Source: Acidimicrobiaceae bacterium
Lineage (GTDB): Bacteria; Actinomycetota; Acidimicrobiia; Acidimicrobiales; UBA8190
Direction: 5' to 3'
Length of the DNA stretch: 64,000 nucleotides
Assembly: GCA_003151955.1 (NCBI GenBank)
Contig: PLZB01000078.1
Coordinates: forward strand, 18,597-82,596
The notes under the pieces were generated by a model. The model saw only the letters and a program-made list of their open reading frames with translations, was not told the origin of the DNA and did no database searches. A program made the translations under genes and the position numbers. Positions 35,745 through 44,068 of this stretch are shown here, piece by piece. Numbering within the stretch: position 1 is the first letter of the stretch; each line of letters begins with the position of its first letter.

Positions 35745-35807
35745 AACCCTACCATCCATCCACCCCAAACACTACAATTCATCCGCCTCCAACACTACAA
35801 TTCATCC
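35745..35807. repeat. Three 17-bp direct repeats, 23-bp period
   Basis: Copies at 35745-35761, 35768-35784 and 35791-35807. The last two are identical (AACACTACAATTCATCC); the one nearest the gene differs at 3 of 17 positions. They sit 5-68 bp upstream of the ATPase start codon on the minus strand, and each contains low-GC sequence unlike the surroundings. Two helical turns per repeat suggests side-by-side protein binding. Confidence 0.75.
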
Positions 35808-35907
35808 AGAGCGCTGTCAGCGACATTCCCTCACAGATCGCTCATCGAAGGCCCCGGATCGGCGGCGCACGATCGGGACAGATGAGTCTCGGACGAGGGG
35901 GGCAGTG

Positions 35908-37275
35908 ATGACGAAGGGGACCGGTTTCTCGAGCAGGACCAGGGGGGCGTCGGTGGCGGCGCTCCTGAGTCTGGTGGTGGTCTGCGCCGCCTGCGGGTCG
36001 ACGAGCCCGACGGCCACACCCCCGACGACAGCCCCGCCGATCTCCGCGACAACGGTGGCGCCGCCGTCGGGGACCGGGCCGGCTCCCACGACGGCACCCG
36101 GCCCGAACGGGACTCCGACCGGGCCGGCGGTACCGACCGTGTCGAGCCAGGCCCCCGGGCCGGTCCCGGCCTCCTACCGGAGCCTGTACTCCACCCTCCA
36201 GGGTCAGATCTCGTCCTTCGCGGCCGTGGCCGGGACGCCGCCGGCGAACAGCTCCACGATGATCGCCTCGGCGCTGGAACCGGCCGACGGCAACGCCATG
36301 ACGCCCGACGTCCTCCTGGGCAACGCCCTGGCCAACTCGACGGCGATGATCACGTCGATGAAGGCGCTGGGGGAGACGGCCGTGACCGTCCAGGTCAACT
36401 TCCCCCTGCTGCTGGCCAGCTTCCCCGACAGCTCGACTTACACCACCTTCTACCAGGAGGTGGCCCAGGCCGTCCACGCCGCCGGGATGACGCTGATCGT
36501 CGAGGAGAACCCCCTGTTCGGGAACATCTCCTCCCTGTCGGTGGGGTCCTTCTACGCCTCCCTGAACCTGACCAGCTTCGCCGCCGACTACCAGCAGCAG
36601 GCCCAGACCATCATCGACACCATGGACCCGACCTACCTGGCCATCCTGAACGAGCCTGACACCTACACGGCCAACCTCCACAACAAAGCGATCGACCTGA
36701 ACGTGGCCGCCACCGGCGCCCAGTTCGTGAACCTGGTCCTCGGCGGGCTCGACCGGAAGCAGACCCTGGTCGGCGCCGGCTCGGGCACCTGGACGGATCC
36801 TTCCTACGACCAGACCCTCCTCAGCCAGACCTCGATCGACTTCGTCGACATGCACACCTACCCAGTAGCCGCCGTCGACGTGAGCAACATGCAGGGCCAG
36901 GTCCAGGAGGCCGAGGCCGCCCACAAGCCGATCGTCATGACCGAGTGCTGGCTGTACAAGGAGAGCACCGACGGCAAGATCGTCGACACCCCCACCTCGG
37001 CCCCGAACGAGCAGAAGATCGGCACCTACAGCTTCTGGGAGCCTCTCGACTCCCAGTTCCTGACGGCCATGGTCGACTACGCCGAGAGCAACGGGTTCGC
37101 CGTCGTCTCGCCGTTCTCCACCGAGAACCTCCTCGCCTACCAGACCTGGACCCCGGCACTCGACGCCGAGTCGTCCACCCAGGTCCGATCGGCCTTCAAC
37201 CAACAGGTGGTCACGGCCCTCCGGACCGACGAGATCTCCCCGGTCGGCGACACGGTCCGGAAGCTCGCCGGCTGA
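35908..37275 (+). CDS. Lipoprotein, glycoside-hydrolase-like TIM barrel
   Basis: A 455-residue protein with a lipoprotein signal (SLVVVCAACGSTSPT) and a Pro/Thr-rich linker to about residue 90. The remainder looks like a glycosidase barrel. LAILNEPDTYTANLHN provides an NEP catalytic acid motif, VDMHTYPVAAVDV follows, and VMTECWLYKES could supply the nucleophile Glu, an arrangement like clan GH-A enzymes. The family number is not clear from reading. It should act on a polysaccharide at the cell surface. GAGGGGGG lies just upstream. Confidence 0.68.
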   Translation: MTKGTGFSSRTRGASVAALLSLVVVCAACGSTSPTATPPTTAPPISATTVAPPSGTGPAPTTAPGPNGTPTGPAVPTVSSQAPGPVPASYRSLYSTLQGQISSFAAVAGTPPANSSTMIASALEPADGNAMTPDVLLGNALANSTAMITSMKALGETAVTVQVNFPLLLASFPDSSTYTTFYQEVAQAVHAAGMTLIVEENPLFGNISSLSVGSFYASLNLTSFAADYQQQAQTIIDTMDPTYLAILNEPDTYTANLHNKAIDLNVAATGAQFVNLVLGGLDRKQTLVGAGSGTWTDPSYDQTLLSQTSIDFVDMHTYPVAAVDVSNMQGQVQEAEAAHKPIVMTECWLYKESTDGKIVDTPTSAPNEQKIGTYSFWEPLDSQFLTAMVDYAESNGFAVVSPFSTENLLAYQTWTPALDAESSTQVRSAFNQQVVTALRTDEISPVGDTVRKLAG

Positions 37276-37294
37276 GCCGACCCGCTCGGCAGCG

Positions 37295-40072
37295 GTGCAA
37301 GACTGTCGGTCGAATCGTCACCGTGGGGGCCGACCATTGCTGAACAGGACGGGTGCAGCCGACTGGCCCCTCGTCGGCCGCACCGAGGAGCTCGACCTCC
37401 TCCGCCGCCTCCGCTCCGCTCCGGCGGCGACGAGTGCGGTGATCAGCGGGCCGGCCGGGGTCGGGAAGTCCCGCCTGGCCCGGACCGCCCTGGCCGACGC
37501 CGCCCGCCAGGGTTGGGCCACCCTGGAGATCCGGGGCAGCGCCGGGTTCGCCGCCGTCCCGCTCGGGCCGTTCCGGACCGTGCTCGAGCTCCCCGCCTCG
37601 TCGGACCTGACGGAGCTGACCGATGCCGTGGCCCGCGACCTGACCGGGCGACGGTCGGCCAAGGGGCTCCTGGTCCTGGCCGACGACTGCCAGGATCTCG
37701 ACGACGCCTCGGCCGGCCTGCTCCACCAGCTGGTGGCGGCCGGTGTCGTGGTGGCCATGATCACGACGCGCTCGGGCACCCGCCCGCCCCAGGCCCTGAC
37801 CGACCTGTGGAAGGACGGCCGGGCCGAGCGGGTCGAGCTGCAGAACCTGTCGCGCCGGGAGACCGCCGAGCTCCTGGCGGCCGGGCTGGGCGGCGCCGTC
37901 CAGGACAGCGGCGCCGAACGGATTTGGCACGTCACCGCCGGGAACCCCCTCTCGCTTCGCGAGGTCGTCCTCTCCAGCCTGGAGACGGGCGCCCTGAGCC
38001 AGGTGGAAGGGGAGTGGCGGTGGAGCGGCGAGTGGGCCACCGGGTCCCGCCTCCAGGAGGTCGTCGAGGCCCGGCTGGGCCGGCTCGACCCCGACGAGCT
38101 GACCGCTCTGGAAATGCTGGCCCTGGCCGGCTCGCTGCCCCTCGACGTCGTCACCGGGCTCACCACGGAGCGGGCCGTCGAGGGACTCGAGGCCCGTTCC
38201 CTCGTGACGACCGAGCGCAACGGCCGCCGGCTCGAGCTGTCCATCGCCCACCGGCTCCACGCCGAGGTCCTCCGGGGCCGGCTGGCCCCCCTCCAGCAAC
38301 GGTCGATCCGGCGGAGCCTGGCCGACGCCCTGACCGCAGCCGGGGCCCGCCGGGGTGCCGACCAGGTCAGGCTGGCCTGCTGGTCCCTCGAGTCCGGCAT
38401 CGACGTCGATCCCGTCACCCTGTCCCGGGGTGCGACCGCCTCGCTCTTCGGGATCGGCCAGGCCATCTCCGGCCGGCTCAAGGAGATCATCCCCGACATC
38501 GAGGCGGAGACCCCGGCCGTCCCCCAGGACTTCCAGCTCGCCCTCCGGCTGGCCCGCGCCGCCTACGACAGCAGCGGCGGGGTGGCCGAGGGCGTCTCCC
38601 TGGCCAACACCTACGCCTGGACCGGCGACACCGAGAAGGCCGAGGCGGTCCTGGCCGAGGTGGCCGCCAGGGCGGAGAGGACGGACGACCGGCTCCGCCT
38701 GGCCCTGGCCCTGGCCTGGATCCGGTTCTGGGGGCACTCCCACGTCGACGAGGCCCGGGCCGGCCTGACCGCGGCGGTGGAGGGGGCGGAGGGGGCGGAG
38801 GGAGGCTGCGACCGTGTCCTGCTGGCCGACACCTATCAGGAGCTGGCCGGGATCGCCCTCAACACGGCCCGGCCGGCGGAGGCCCTGGCCTACGCCGAGC
38901 GGTCGGCGCTGGCCCAGGGCGTGGAGCTGAACCGGAGCGTCGGAGCGGTCCCGGCCGCGGCGGCGCTGACCTTCCTGGGCCGCCGTGGTGACGCCCTGGC
39001 CCTCGTCGACGAGGCCGTGCCGGCCGCCAACGAAGGCGGGCATCCCCTCACGGTGGCCACCCTGCTCTTCACCCGGGCCGGGACCCTGGCCCGCAACGGC
39101 GACGTCGAGGAGGGACGCACCCTCATCGAGTGGCTCCGGGAGGTCGCCATCGCCCGGGAGCTCCTCGACGCTACCGCCAATTTCGGGGTCCTCCTCGGGG
39201 AGATCCTCCTCATGCAGGGCCGGCTGGCCAGCGCCGGCCGCGTCTTCCGTGACTCGTCCGGTCTCCTGGCCGAGCGGGACGTGCTCGGCTACCGCCCCTG
39301 GGCCCTGGCCGGGCTGGCCCGGGCCCGGGCCCTGGCCGGCGAGGAGGATGCGGCCACCGCCGCCCTCGAGGAGGCCCGCCAGATCCAGCCCGTGGGCCGG
39401 CACTACGACATGACCCGCTTCCTGGCCGAGGTCGAGCTCCACACCCTGGCCGGTCGGTTCGCCGCCGCGGTGGAGGCCGCCGGCCAGGCCGTGGACTGGG
39501 CCCGGGCCGCCGGCATGCCCATCGAGGAGGCCCGGGCTCTCGACACCTGGGTGCGAATCGAGCCGACGGCCGCCCTGGCCGACCGGCTGGCCGAGGTGGC
39601 CACGACGACCGACAGCCGCCTGGTGGCCGTGATGGCAGCCCACGCCCGGGCCGCGGTCGACGGCGATCCGGACGCCCTGCTCGAGGCCGCGGCGAGCTTC
39701 GCGGCGATGACCACCTGGCCGCTGGCCGCGGAGGCCGCCTCTGCCGCGGCCCGGATCCTCGACCGTGAGGGCCAGGTCAGGGCGGCCCAGGCCGCCTCCC
39801 GGGTGGCGACCTCGTACCGGGACCGGTGCGAGGGAGTCCGGCCGTCGCCCACCGATGCCTTGGCCGGGCCGGCCCCCCTCACCAGGCGGGAGAACCAGAT
39901 CGCCGCCCTCGCCGCCGGAGGCCGTTCCAACCGGGAGATCGCCGAACGGATGTTCCTCTCCCCCCGGACGGTGGAGAACCACCTCTACCACGCCTACGTC
40001 AAGCTCGGCGTCACCGACCGGGCCGGGCTGGGTGCGGCTCTGGCCGGGGTCACGGCACCGTCTTCTGAGTAG
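37295..40072 (+). CDS. LuxR-family STAND regulator (AAA + TPR + HTH)
   Basis: About 925 residues from a GTG at 37295, or 911 from a TTG at 37337; neither has a strong ribosome site. An N-terminal ATPase domain opens with LVGRTEELDLLRRLR and the P-loop SGPAGVGKSRLARTAL (near residue 52), then LVLADDCQDLDDAS as Walker B. A long alpha-helical TPR-like middle (about 350-840) is followed by a LuxR HTH at the end (LTRRENQIAALAAGGRSNRE, FLSPRTVENHLYHAYVKLGV). Such LAL/MalT-like regulators need ATP and an inducer. It lies directly upstream of a cluster of small exported proteins that it may control. Confidence 0.87.
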   Translation: MQDCRSNRHRGGRPLLNRTGAADWPLVGRTEELDLLRRLRSAPAATSAVISGPAGVGKSRLARTALADAARQGWATLEIRGSAGFAAVPLGPFRTVLELPASSDLTELTDAVARDLTGRRSAKGLLVLADDCQDLDDASAGLLHQLVAAGVVVAMITTRSGTRPPQALTDLWKDGRAERVELQNLSRRETAELLAAGLGGAVQDSGAERIWHVTAGNPLSLREVVLSSLETGALSQVEGEWRWSGEWATGSRLQEVVEARLGRLDPDELTALEMLALAGSLPLDVVTGLTTERAVEGLEARSLVTTERNGRRLELSIAHRLHAEVLRGRLAPLQQRSIRRSLADALTAAGARRGADQVRLACWSLESGIDVDPVTLSRGATASLFGIGQAISGRLKEIIPDIEAETPAVPQDFQLALRLARAAYDSSGGVAEGVSLANTYAWTGDTEKAEAVLAEVAARAERTDDRLRLALALAWIRFWGHSHVDEARAGLTAAVEGAEGAEGGCDRVLLADTYQELAGIALNTARPAEALAYAERSALAQGVELNRSVGAVPAAAALTFLGRRGDALALVDEAVPAANEGGHPLTVATLLFTRAGTLARNGDVEEGRTLIEWLREVAIARELLDATANFGVLLGEILLMQGRLASAGRVFRDSSGLLAERDVLGYRPWALAGLARARALAGEEDAATAALEEARQIQPVGRHYDMTRFLAEVELHTLAGRFAAAVEAAGQAVDWARAAGMPIEEARALDTWVRIEPTAALADRLAEVATTTDSRLVAVMAAHARAAVDGDPDALLEAAASFAAMTTWPLAAEAASAAARILDREGQVRAAQAASRVATSYRDRCEGVRPSPTDALAGPAPLTRRENQIAALAAGGRSNREIAERMFLSPRTVENHLYHAYVKLGVTDRAGLGAALAGVTAPSSE

Positions 40073-40140
40073 CCGCTCACCCGGAATCTGAGTAGGCCGT
40101 ACCGAAGACGGGGCCGGGCCCCGTCCGTACCCTCGGACAG

Positions 40141-40323
40141 GTGGATCGATCATCTGCCGTCCAGCAGCTTCCGGTGTTGCACGCAGTGGCGATCCGGCTC
40201 CGGGACGAGGGTTGCGCCGATCACGTGATCGCCGCCGCCCTGGACATCGACGACGACCAGGTCCCCCTGCTGCTGCACCTCGCGGCCAGCAAGTTGGCCA
40301 ACCTGATCTGCCTCGATGCCTGA
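40141..40323 (+). CDS. Small helical protein, unknown function
   Basis: A 60-residue protein from a GTG: AVAIRLRDEGCADHVIAAAL, IDDDQVPLLLHLAASKLANL. Two predicted helices with a turn look HTH-like, and I recall similar short proteins in actinobacteria. It lies between the LuxR/STAND regulator and the exported-protein cluster. I do not recognise a function. Confidence 0.6.
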   Translation: MDRSSAVQQLPVLHAVAIRLRDEGCADHVIAAALDIDDDQVPLLLHLAASKLANLICLDA

Positions 40324-40389
40324 CGTCCCGGGCCGGCCGCACCGACGGGCCACGAGTCAGCACCACCCCACCAATCAGAGGAGAACAGC

Positions 40390-40869
40390 ATGAGGATCAA
40401 GAAGCATCTCGTCGCCGTGGCGGCCGTCACGGCTGCCGTCGGCCTCGGTGGCGGCATCGCCGTCGCGGTCTGGTCGGCGTCGGGGTCCGGTGCCGGTGCC
40501 GGCGCCGCCACCGTGGCCCAGTCGTTGGTGGTCACCGCGGTGACCCCCAGCGGAGCCGGGGCCACTCTGTACCCCGGCGGTCCCGCCGGTCCCGTCTTCA
40601 TGAACATCCAGAACCCGAACCCCTACGCCGTGACCGTCACCGGGCTTTCCTGGGGGACGCCAACGTCGACGAGCACCTCCACCTGCGCCTCGGCCAACAT
40701 CGCGTTGGACGCCCTGGCGCCCACGACGGTGAGCATCAGCATTCCTGCCGGGACCACGGCGTCGGCGGTCCAGGTGAGCGGGGTACTCGACCTGGCCCAC
40801 GCGGCGCCCAACGGCTGCCAGGGAGTCGCCTTCGACATCCCCGTCACCGTCACCGGTACCCAGCAGTAG
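40390..40869 (+). CDS. Small exported protein A (WSASGSG type)
   Basis: A 159-residue protein with a signal peptide (KHLVAVAAVTAAVGLGGGIAVAV), then WSASGSGAGAGAAT and a beta-rich domain of about 110 residues. Landmarks are NPNPYAVTVTGLSW, a Cys in TSTCASANIAL, and AAPNGCQGVAFDIPVTV. It shares the N-P-x-x-Y-A-x-T-V strand, two cysteines and APxGCQ with the next gene, so the two are paralogues. The start has GAGGAGAAC upstream. It is probably a cell-surface or matrix protein; no enzyme motif is visible. Confidence 0.72.
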   Translation: MRIKKHLVAVAAVTAAVGLGGGIAVAVWSASGSGAGAGAATVAQSLVVTAVTPSGAGATLYPGGPAGPVFMNIQNPNPYAVTVTGLSWGTPTSTSTSTCASANIALDALAPTTVSISIPAGTTASAVQVSGVLDLAHAAPNGCQGVAFDIPVTVTGTQQ

Positions 40870-40900
40870 TCCCCGAGCCGGCCCACGAGACCCGACGCCG

Positions 40901-41377
40901 ATGTCCGACCGTCCACGACGGACCAGCCGCCGCCTCGGTGGCACCGCCGCCGCACTCCTGGCCCTGGTGGGCCTGGTGGTGACGGTCTCGGCATCGGAGT
41001 CGGGTCGGTCGGGCCGGGACTCGCACCTCCTCGTCGGCCAGGGCCGGTCCGGTGGCGCTGCACCCCCGAGAACCTTTTCGATCACCGGTACCGTGGCCGG
41101 CCTCTCCCCGGGAAGGGCCCTCCCCCTGGTGCTGACCGTGACCAACCCCCAGCGGTACGCCATCACCGTCGCCTCCATCTCCACCACGGCCGGCAACGCC
41201 TCGTCCTCCTGCCCGGCTGCCGACGTCACCGTCTCGGCCTTCGCCGGGCAGCTCCCCGTCGGGGCCGGCCGGACCGTCTCGACGACGGTCACGGTGACGA
41301 TGCGCCACTCGGCGCCCGACGGCTGCCAGGCCGCCGTCTTCCCCTTCCGCTACACCGGTGCGGCGGCCCGGTCGTGA
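40901..41377 (+). CDS. Small exported protein B (paralogue of A)
   Basis: A 158-residue protein with a basic N-terminus and one hydrophobic segment (LGGTAAALLALVGLVVTVSAS). A beta-rich domain matches the preceding gene: VTNPQRYAITVASIS, NASSSCPAADVTVS and SAPDGCQAAVFPFRY. The WSASG element is missing. Its stop overlaps the start of the third exported protein gene (GTGA), so the cluster is one transcript. Confidence 0.7.
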   Translation: MSDRPRRTSRRLGGTAAALLALVGLVVTVSASESGRSGRDSHLLVGQGRSGGAAPPRTFSITGTVAGLSPGRALPLVLTVTNPQRYAITVASISTTAGNASSSCPAADVTVSAFAGQLPVGAGRTVSTTVTVTMRHSAPDGCQAAVFPFRYTGAAARS

Positions 41378-41817
41378 GACCGACCCGTTGCCCCCTCACC
41401 AGGGCCGCCCTGAGCCTGCTCGTCCCGGTCACCGCCGGCTGGGTGTCGCTCGGTCCGGCCGCTCCGGCCTCGGCGGCGTGGTCTGCCTCCGGGACCGGTC
41501 AGGCCGCGGCGGCGTCCACGGTCATGCCGACCGGGGCCTCCCCCACCATCGGTGCCGTCGGCACTTCGGTGAATGTCTCCTGGACGACGGCCGATCTCCA
41601 GAGCGGCCCGGCCGTGGCCGGGTACATGGTCCACCGCTTCAGCACTGTGACCGGGTCCCCGGCAACCGTCGGGGCCGGCTGCAGCGGGATCGTCTCCGTC
41701 ACGACCTGCACCGAGCTCGGCGTCACGGCGGGGTCCTGGTACTACACCGACACGCCCGTCGAGGTGAACTGGATCGGGGGGCAGAGCCCGGACAGCGCCG
41801 CCGTGACGGTGCCGTAG
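41374..41817 (+). CDS. Small exported protein C (WSASGTG type)
   Basis: A 147-residue protein with a signal peptide ending PAAPASAAWSASGTGQAAAA, so the WSASG element seen in protein A starts the mature chain. The remaining domain resembles a fibronectin III sandwich (VNVSWTTADLQSGPAVAGYM, CTELGVTAGSWYYTDTPVEV). It is the last gene of the cluster and is followed by a hairpin. Confidence 0.7.
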   Translation: MRPTRCPLTRAALSLLVPVTAGWVSLGPAAPASAAWSASGTGQAAAASTVMPTGASPTIGAVGTSVNVSWTTADLQSGPAVAGYMVHRFSTVTGSPATVGAGCSGIVSVTTCTELGVTAGSWYYTDTPVEVNWIGGQSPDSAAVTVP

Positions 41818-41820
41818 TCA

Positions 41821-41837
41821 ACCCCGATCGGCGGGGT
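41821..41837. terminator. Stem-loop between convergent genes
   Basis: ACCCCG-N5-CGGGGT, a 6-bp stem just after the exported protein C gene and touching the stop of the convergent TetR gene. There is no U-run, so termination strength is uncertain. Confidence 0.4.
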
Positions 41838-42487
41838 CAGCCCGCCAGGGGCCGGCGGAACCGGGCCCGCCACATCTCGAACTCGTCCTCGTCCATGGCG
41901 TAGGCGACGAAGAGGGAGGCCATGGCATCGAAGAGGAGGGCGGCGTCCCGCTCGGGATCGAGGGGCCGGGCCAGCCGGTGGAGGGCGAACCCGTCGAGGA
42001 TGGCCACGAAGGCCAGGGCCGCCTCCTCCGGCCTCCGGGCCCCCAGGGCGGCCAGGGCCCGGGCGGCCAGCTCCTCGAAGGCGAGGAGGGCCCGGGCTAC
42101 GGGCTCGCGGAGTGTCGGGACCCGGCTGGCCTCCAGGTAGACCTCGAACTGGGCCACCATCGCCTCCCGGGACCGGCCCACCAGGGCGTCGGCGAACCGG
42201 AGGGCGATCTCCTCGACGGTCCGGCCCCCCTCGGCCGCCTCGGCCGTCAGTGCCTCGAGCTCGGCCACCCGCTCGGTCACGTGGAGCCGGAGGGCCTCCT
42301 CGGTCAGCTCGTCGATCGACTTGAAGTAGTAGGTCGTCGAGGCCAGGGGGACCCCGGCCCGGGCGGCGACGGCCCGGTGGGTGACCGCCTTCGAGCCCCC
42401 CTCGGCCAGGACCCCGATGGCGGCCCGGAGGAGGGCCTCCCGCCGGCTCCGGCTCCGGGCCTGGCTTGGTACCGGCTTCGTGACCAT
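41837..42487 (-). CDS. TetR-family transcriptional regulator
   Basis: About 216 residues from the ATG at 42487 (an upstream start at 42544 is less likely). The N-terminal HTH reads RREALLRAAIGVLAEGGSKA, VTHRAVAARAGVPLASTTYYF, then a helical ligand domain of about 150 residues. It is divergent from a secreted lipase; a palindrome overlapping the lipase -10 is a natural target. The ligand is unknown, perhaps a lipid or fatty acid. Confidence 0.88.
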   Translation of the reverse strand: MVTKPVPSQARSRSRREALLRAAIGVLAEGGSKAVTHRAVAARAGVPLASTTYYFKSIDELTEEALRLHVTERVAELEALTAEAAEGGRTVEEIALRFADALVGRSREAMVAQFEVYLEASRVPTLREPVARALLAFEELAARALAALGARRPEEAALAFVAILDGFALHRLARPLDPERDAALLFDAMASLFVAYAMDEDEFEMWRARFRRPLAG

Positions 42488-42558
42488 GGAACCGATGCTA
42501 TCCGTACCACTTCCCGGGTGGACGATCAGCCTGGATCGGCTCATCCCTCGGGACCCCC

Positions 42559-42592
42559 TTGACTCCGACCCTCATAATCCGTACATTTGTAC
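42559..42592 (+). promoter_or_regulatory. Lipase promoter with overlapping TetR operator
   Basis: TTGACT (42559-42564), 17 bp, then TACATT (42582-42587) form a good sigma-70-like promoter for the lipase gene. The perfect palindrome GTACA-TT-TGTAC (42581-42592) covers the -10. This suits repression by the divergent TetR protein. Confidence 0.6.
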
Positions 42593-42628
42593 CAGTAATC
42601 GAGTGGGGATCAGGAGGGGGAAGCGCAC

Positions 42629-44065
42629 ATGATCGGATCCAGGGGGAGACGCGGCGTCGTCAGGAGCATGGGAGCCACGGCCGTGGCCGAGACCTGGGTC
42701 ACGGTCGCCGTCGGCAGGAGCCGCCGGCCCCGGGCCGGCCGGGTCCTCCTGGCGGCAGGGATCCTCACCGGCAGCCTGGTCCTCGTGGCCGGCGGGGCCG
42801 GTGGCACCGGACCGGTGGCGGCGGCAGCCGGCTCGCCCCTCCCGCCCCAGTCCGATCCCTTCTACCAGCCCCCCGCCAACCTGGCCACCACGGCCCCCGG
42901 CACCGTGCTCCGGACCCGGTCGGTCTCGGTGGCCGCCTTCGGCCTCCTCGGGGAGCAGCACGTCCGGGCCTGGCAGCTCCTCTACCGGACCACCGACACC
43001 CAGGGGAACCCCGAGGCCACCCCGACCACCGTCATCGAGCCGACCAGCCGGTCCCCTCTCCCCGTCCGCCCCCTCGTCTCCTACCAGGTGGCCGAGGACA
43101 GCCTCGGGGCCCAGTGCGCCCCCTCCTACCAGCTCCAGCTGGGCGCACCCCTGGCCAACCCCGTCGAGCAGGCCGAGATCCTCCTCGTCACCGGCCTCCT
43201 GGAGCGCGGCTACGCCGTCGACGTCCCCGACTACGAGGGACCCCTCTCCGCCTACGGGGCCGGGGTCCAGGCCGGCCACGCCGTCCTCGACGGGATCCGG
43301 GCCACCGAGCAGTTCGGCCCGGCCGGCCTGGCCGGGGCGGCCACCCCGGTGGGGATGTGGGGCTACTCCGGCGGTGCCCTGGCCACGGCCTGGTCCTCCG
43401 AGCTCCAGCCCTCCTACGCCCCCGAGCTGCACGTCGTGGCCGTGGCCGAGGGTGGGGTTCCCGTGAACGTCGGGAACATCGCCCTCAACATCAACGGCGG
43501 CCCCTTCGCCGGCTACTACATCGGCGGCATGGTCGGGGTCAGCCGGGCCTACCCCCAGCTGGCCACCCTCCTCCAGAGCTCCCTGAACGCCCAGGGCCAG
43601 GCCGACCTGGTCACGGTGGGGACCCTCTGCAACACCTCGATCATCCTCGACTTCGCCTTCCACGACATCTCGAAGGACTTCTCCGTCGCCAACCCCCTGG
43701 CCCAGCCCCAGGCCCAGATCATCCTGGCCGCCGACACCCTGGGCCAGCACGCCCCCACCGCCCCGACCTACATCTACCAGGCCACCGGGGACGAGATCAT
43801 CCCCATCGCCGACGTGGACGGCATGGTGGCCAGGTACTGCGCGGCCGGGGCCTCCGTCGACTACACCCGGACCACCGTCGGGGAGCACATCACGACCGTT
43901 GTCACCGGGGCCCCCGGGGCCCTGACCTGGCTCCAGAGCCGCTTCAACGGCGGGCCCACCGGGAACAACTGCGGGAACCCCCTGACCACGAGCACCGTCC
44001 TCACCTCGGCCCAGTGGGCCACCCTCTTCCAGGTCCTGGCCGGGCTGATCCCCTACTTCCTGTAG
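42629..44065 (+). CDS. Secreted lipase (LIP family alpha/beta hydrolase)
   Basis: A 478-residue protein. A long basic N-terminus leads to a signal/anchor helix (VLLAAGILTGSLVLVAGGAGG) at about residues 39-60. The nucleophile elbow is MWGYSGGALATAW (GxSxG), typical of secretory lipases resembling Candida LIP proteins. The acid and base lie in YQATGDEIIPIADVD and TTVGEHITTVV. Two to four cysteines (CAPSY, LCNTS, RYCAAG, NNCGNP) could form disulphides. It should hydrolyse ester lipids outside the cell. Its promoter holds the TetR operator. Confidence 0.85.
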   Translation: MIGSRGRRGVVRSMGATAVAETWVTVAVGRSRRPRAGRVLLAAGILTGSLVLVAGGAGGTGPVAAAAGSPLPPQSDPFYQPPANLATTAPGTVLRTRSVSVAAFGLLGEQHVRAWQLLYRTTDTQGNPEATPTTVIEPTSRSPLPVRPLVSYQVAEDSLGAQCAPSYQLQLGAPLANPVEQAEILLVTGLLERGYAVDVPDYEGPLSAYGAGVQAGHAVLDGIRATEQFGPAGLAGAATPVGMWGYSGGALATAWSSELQPSYAPELHVVAVAEGGVPVNVGNIALNINGGPFAGYYIGGMVGVSRAYPQLATLLQSSLNAQGQADLVTVGTLCNTSIILDFAFHDISKDFSVANPLAQPQAQIILAADTLGQHAPTAPTYIYQATGDEIIPIADVDGMVARYCAAGASVDYTRTTVGEHITTVVTGAPGALTWLQSRFNGGPTGNNCGNPLTTSTVLTSAQWATLFQVLAGLIPYFL

Positions 44066-44068
44066 GGG

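Noticed and set aside
37211..40366. 1,051-codon minus-strand ORF opposite the LuxR/STAND gene
   Set aside because: Glycine/proline/arginine-rich mirror frame of a strong gene with HTH and P-loop motifs; a high-GC antisense shadow.
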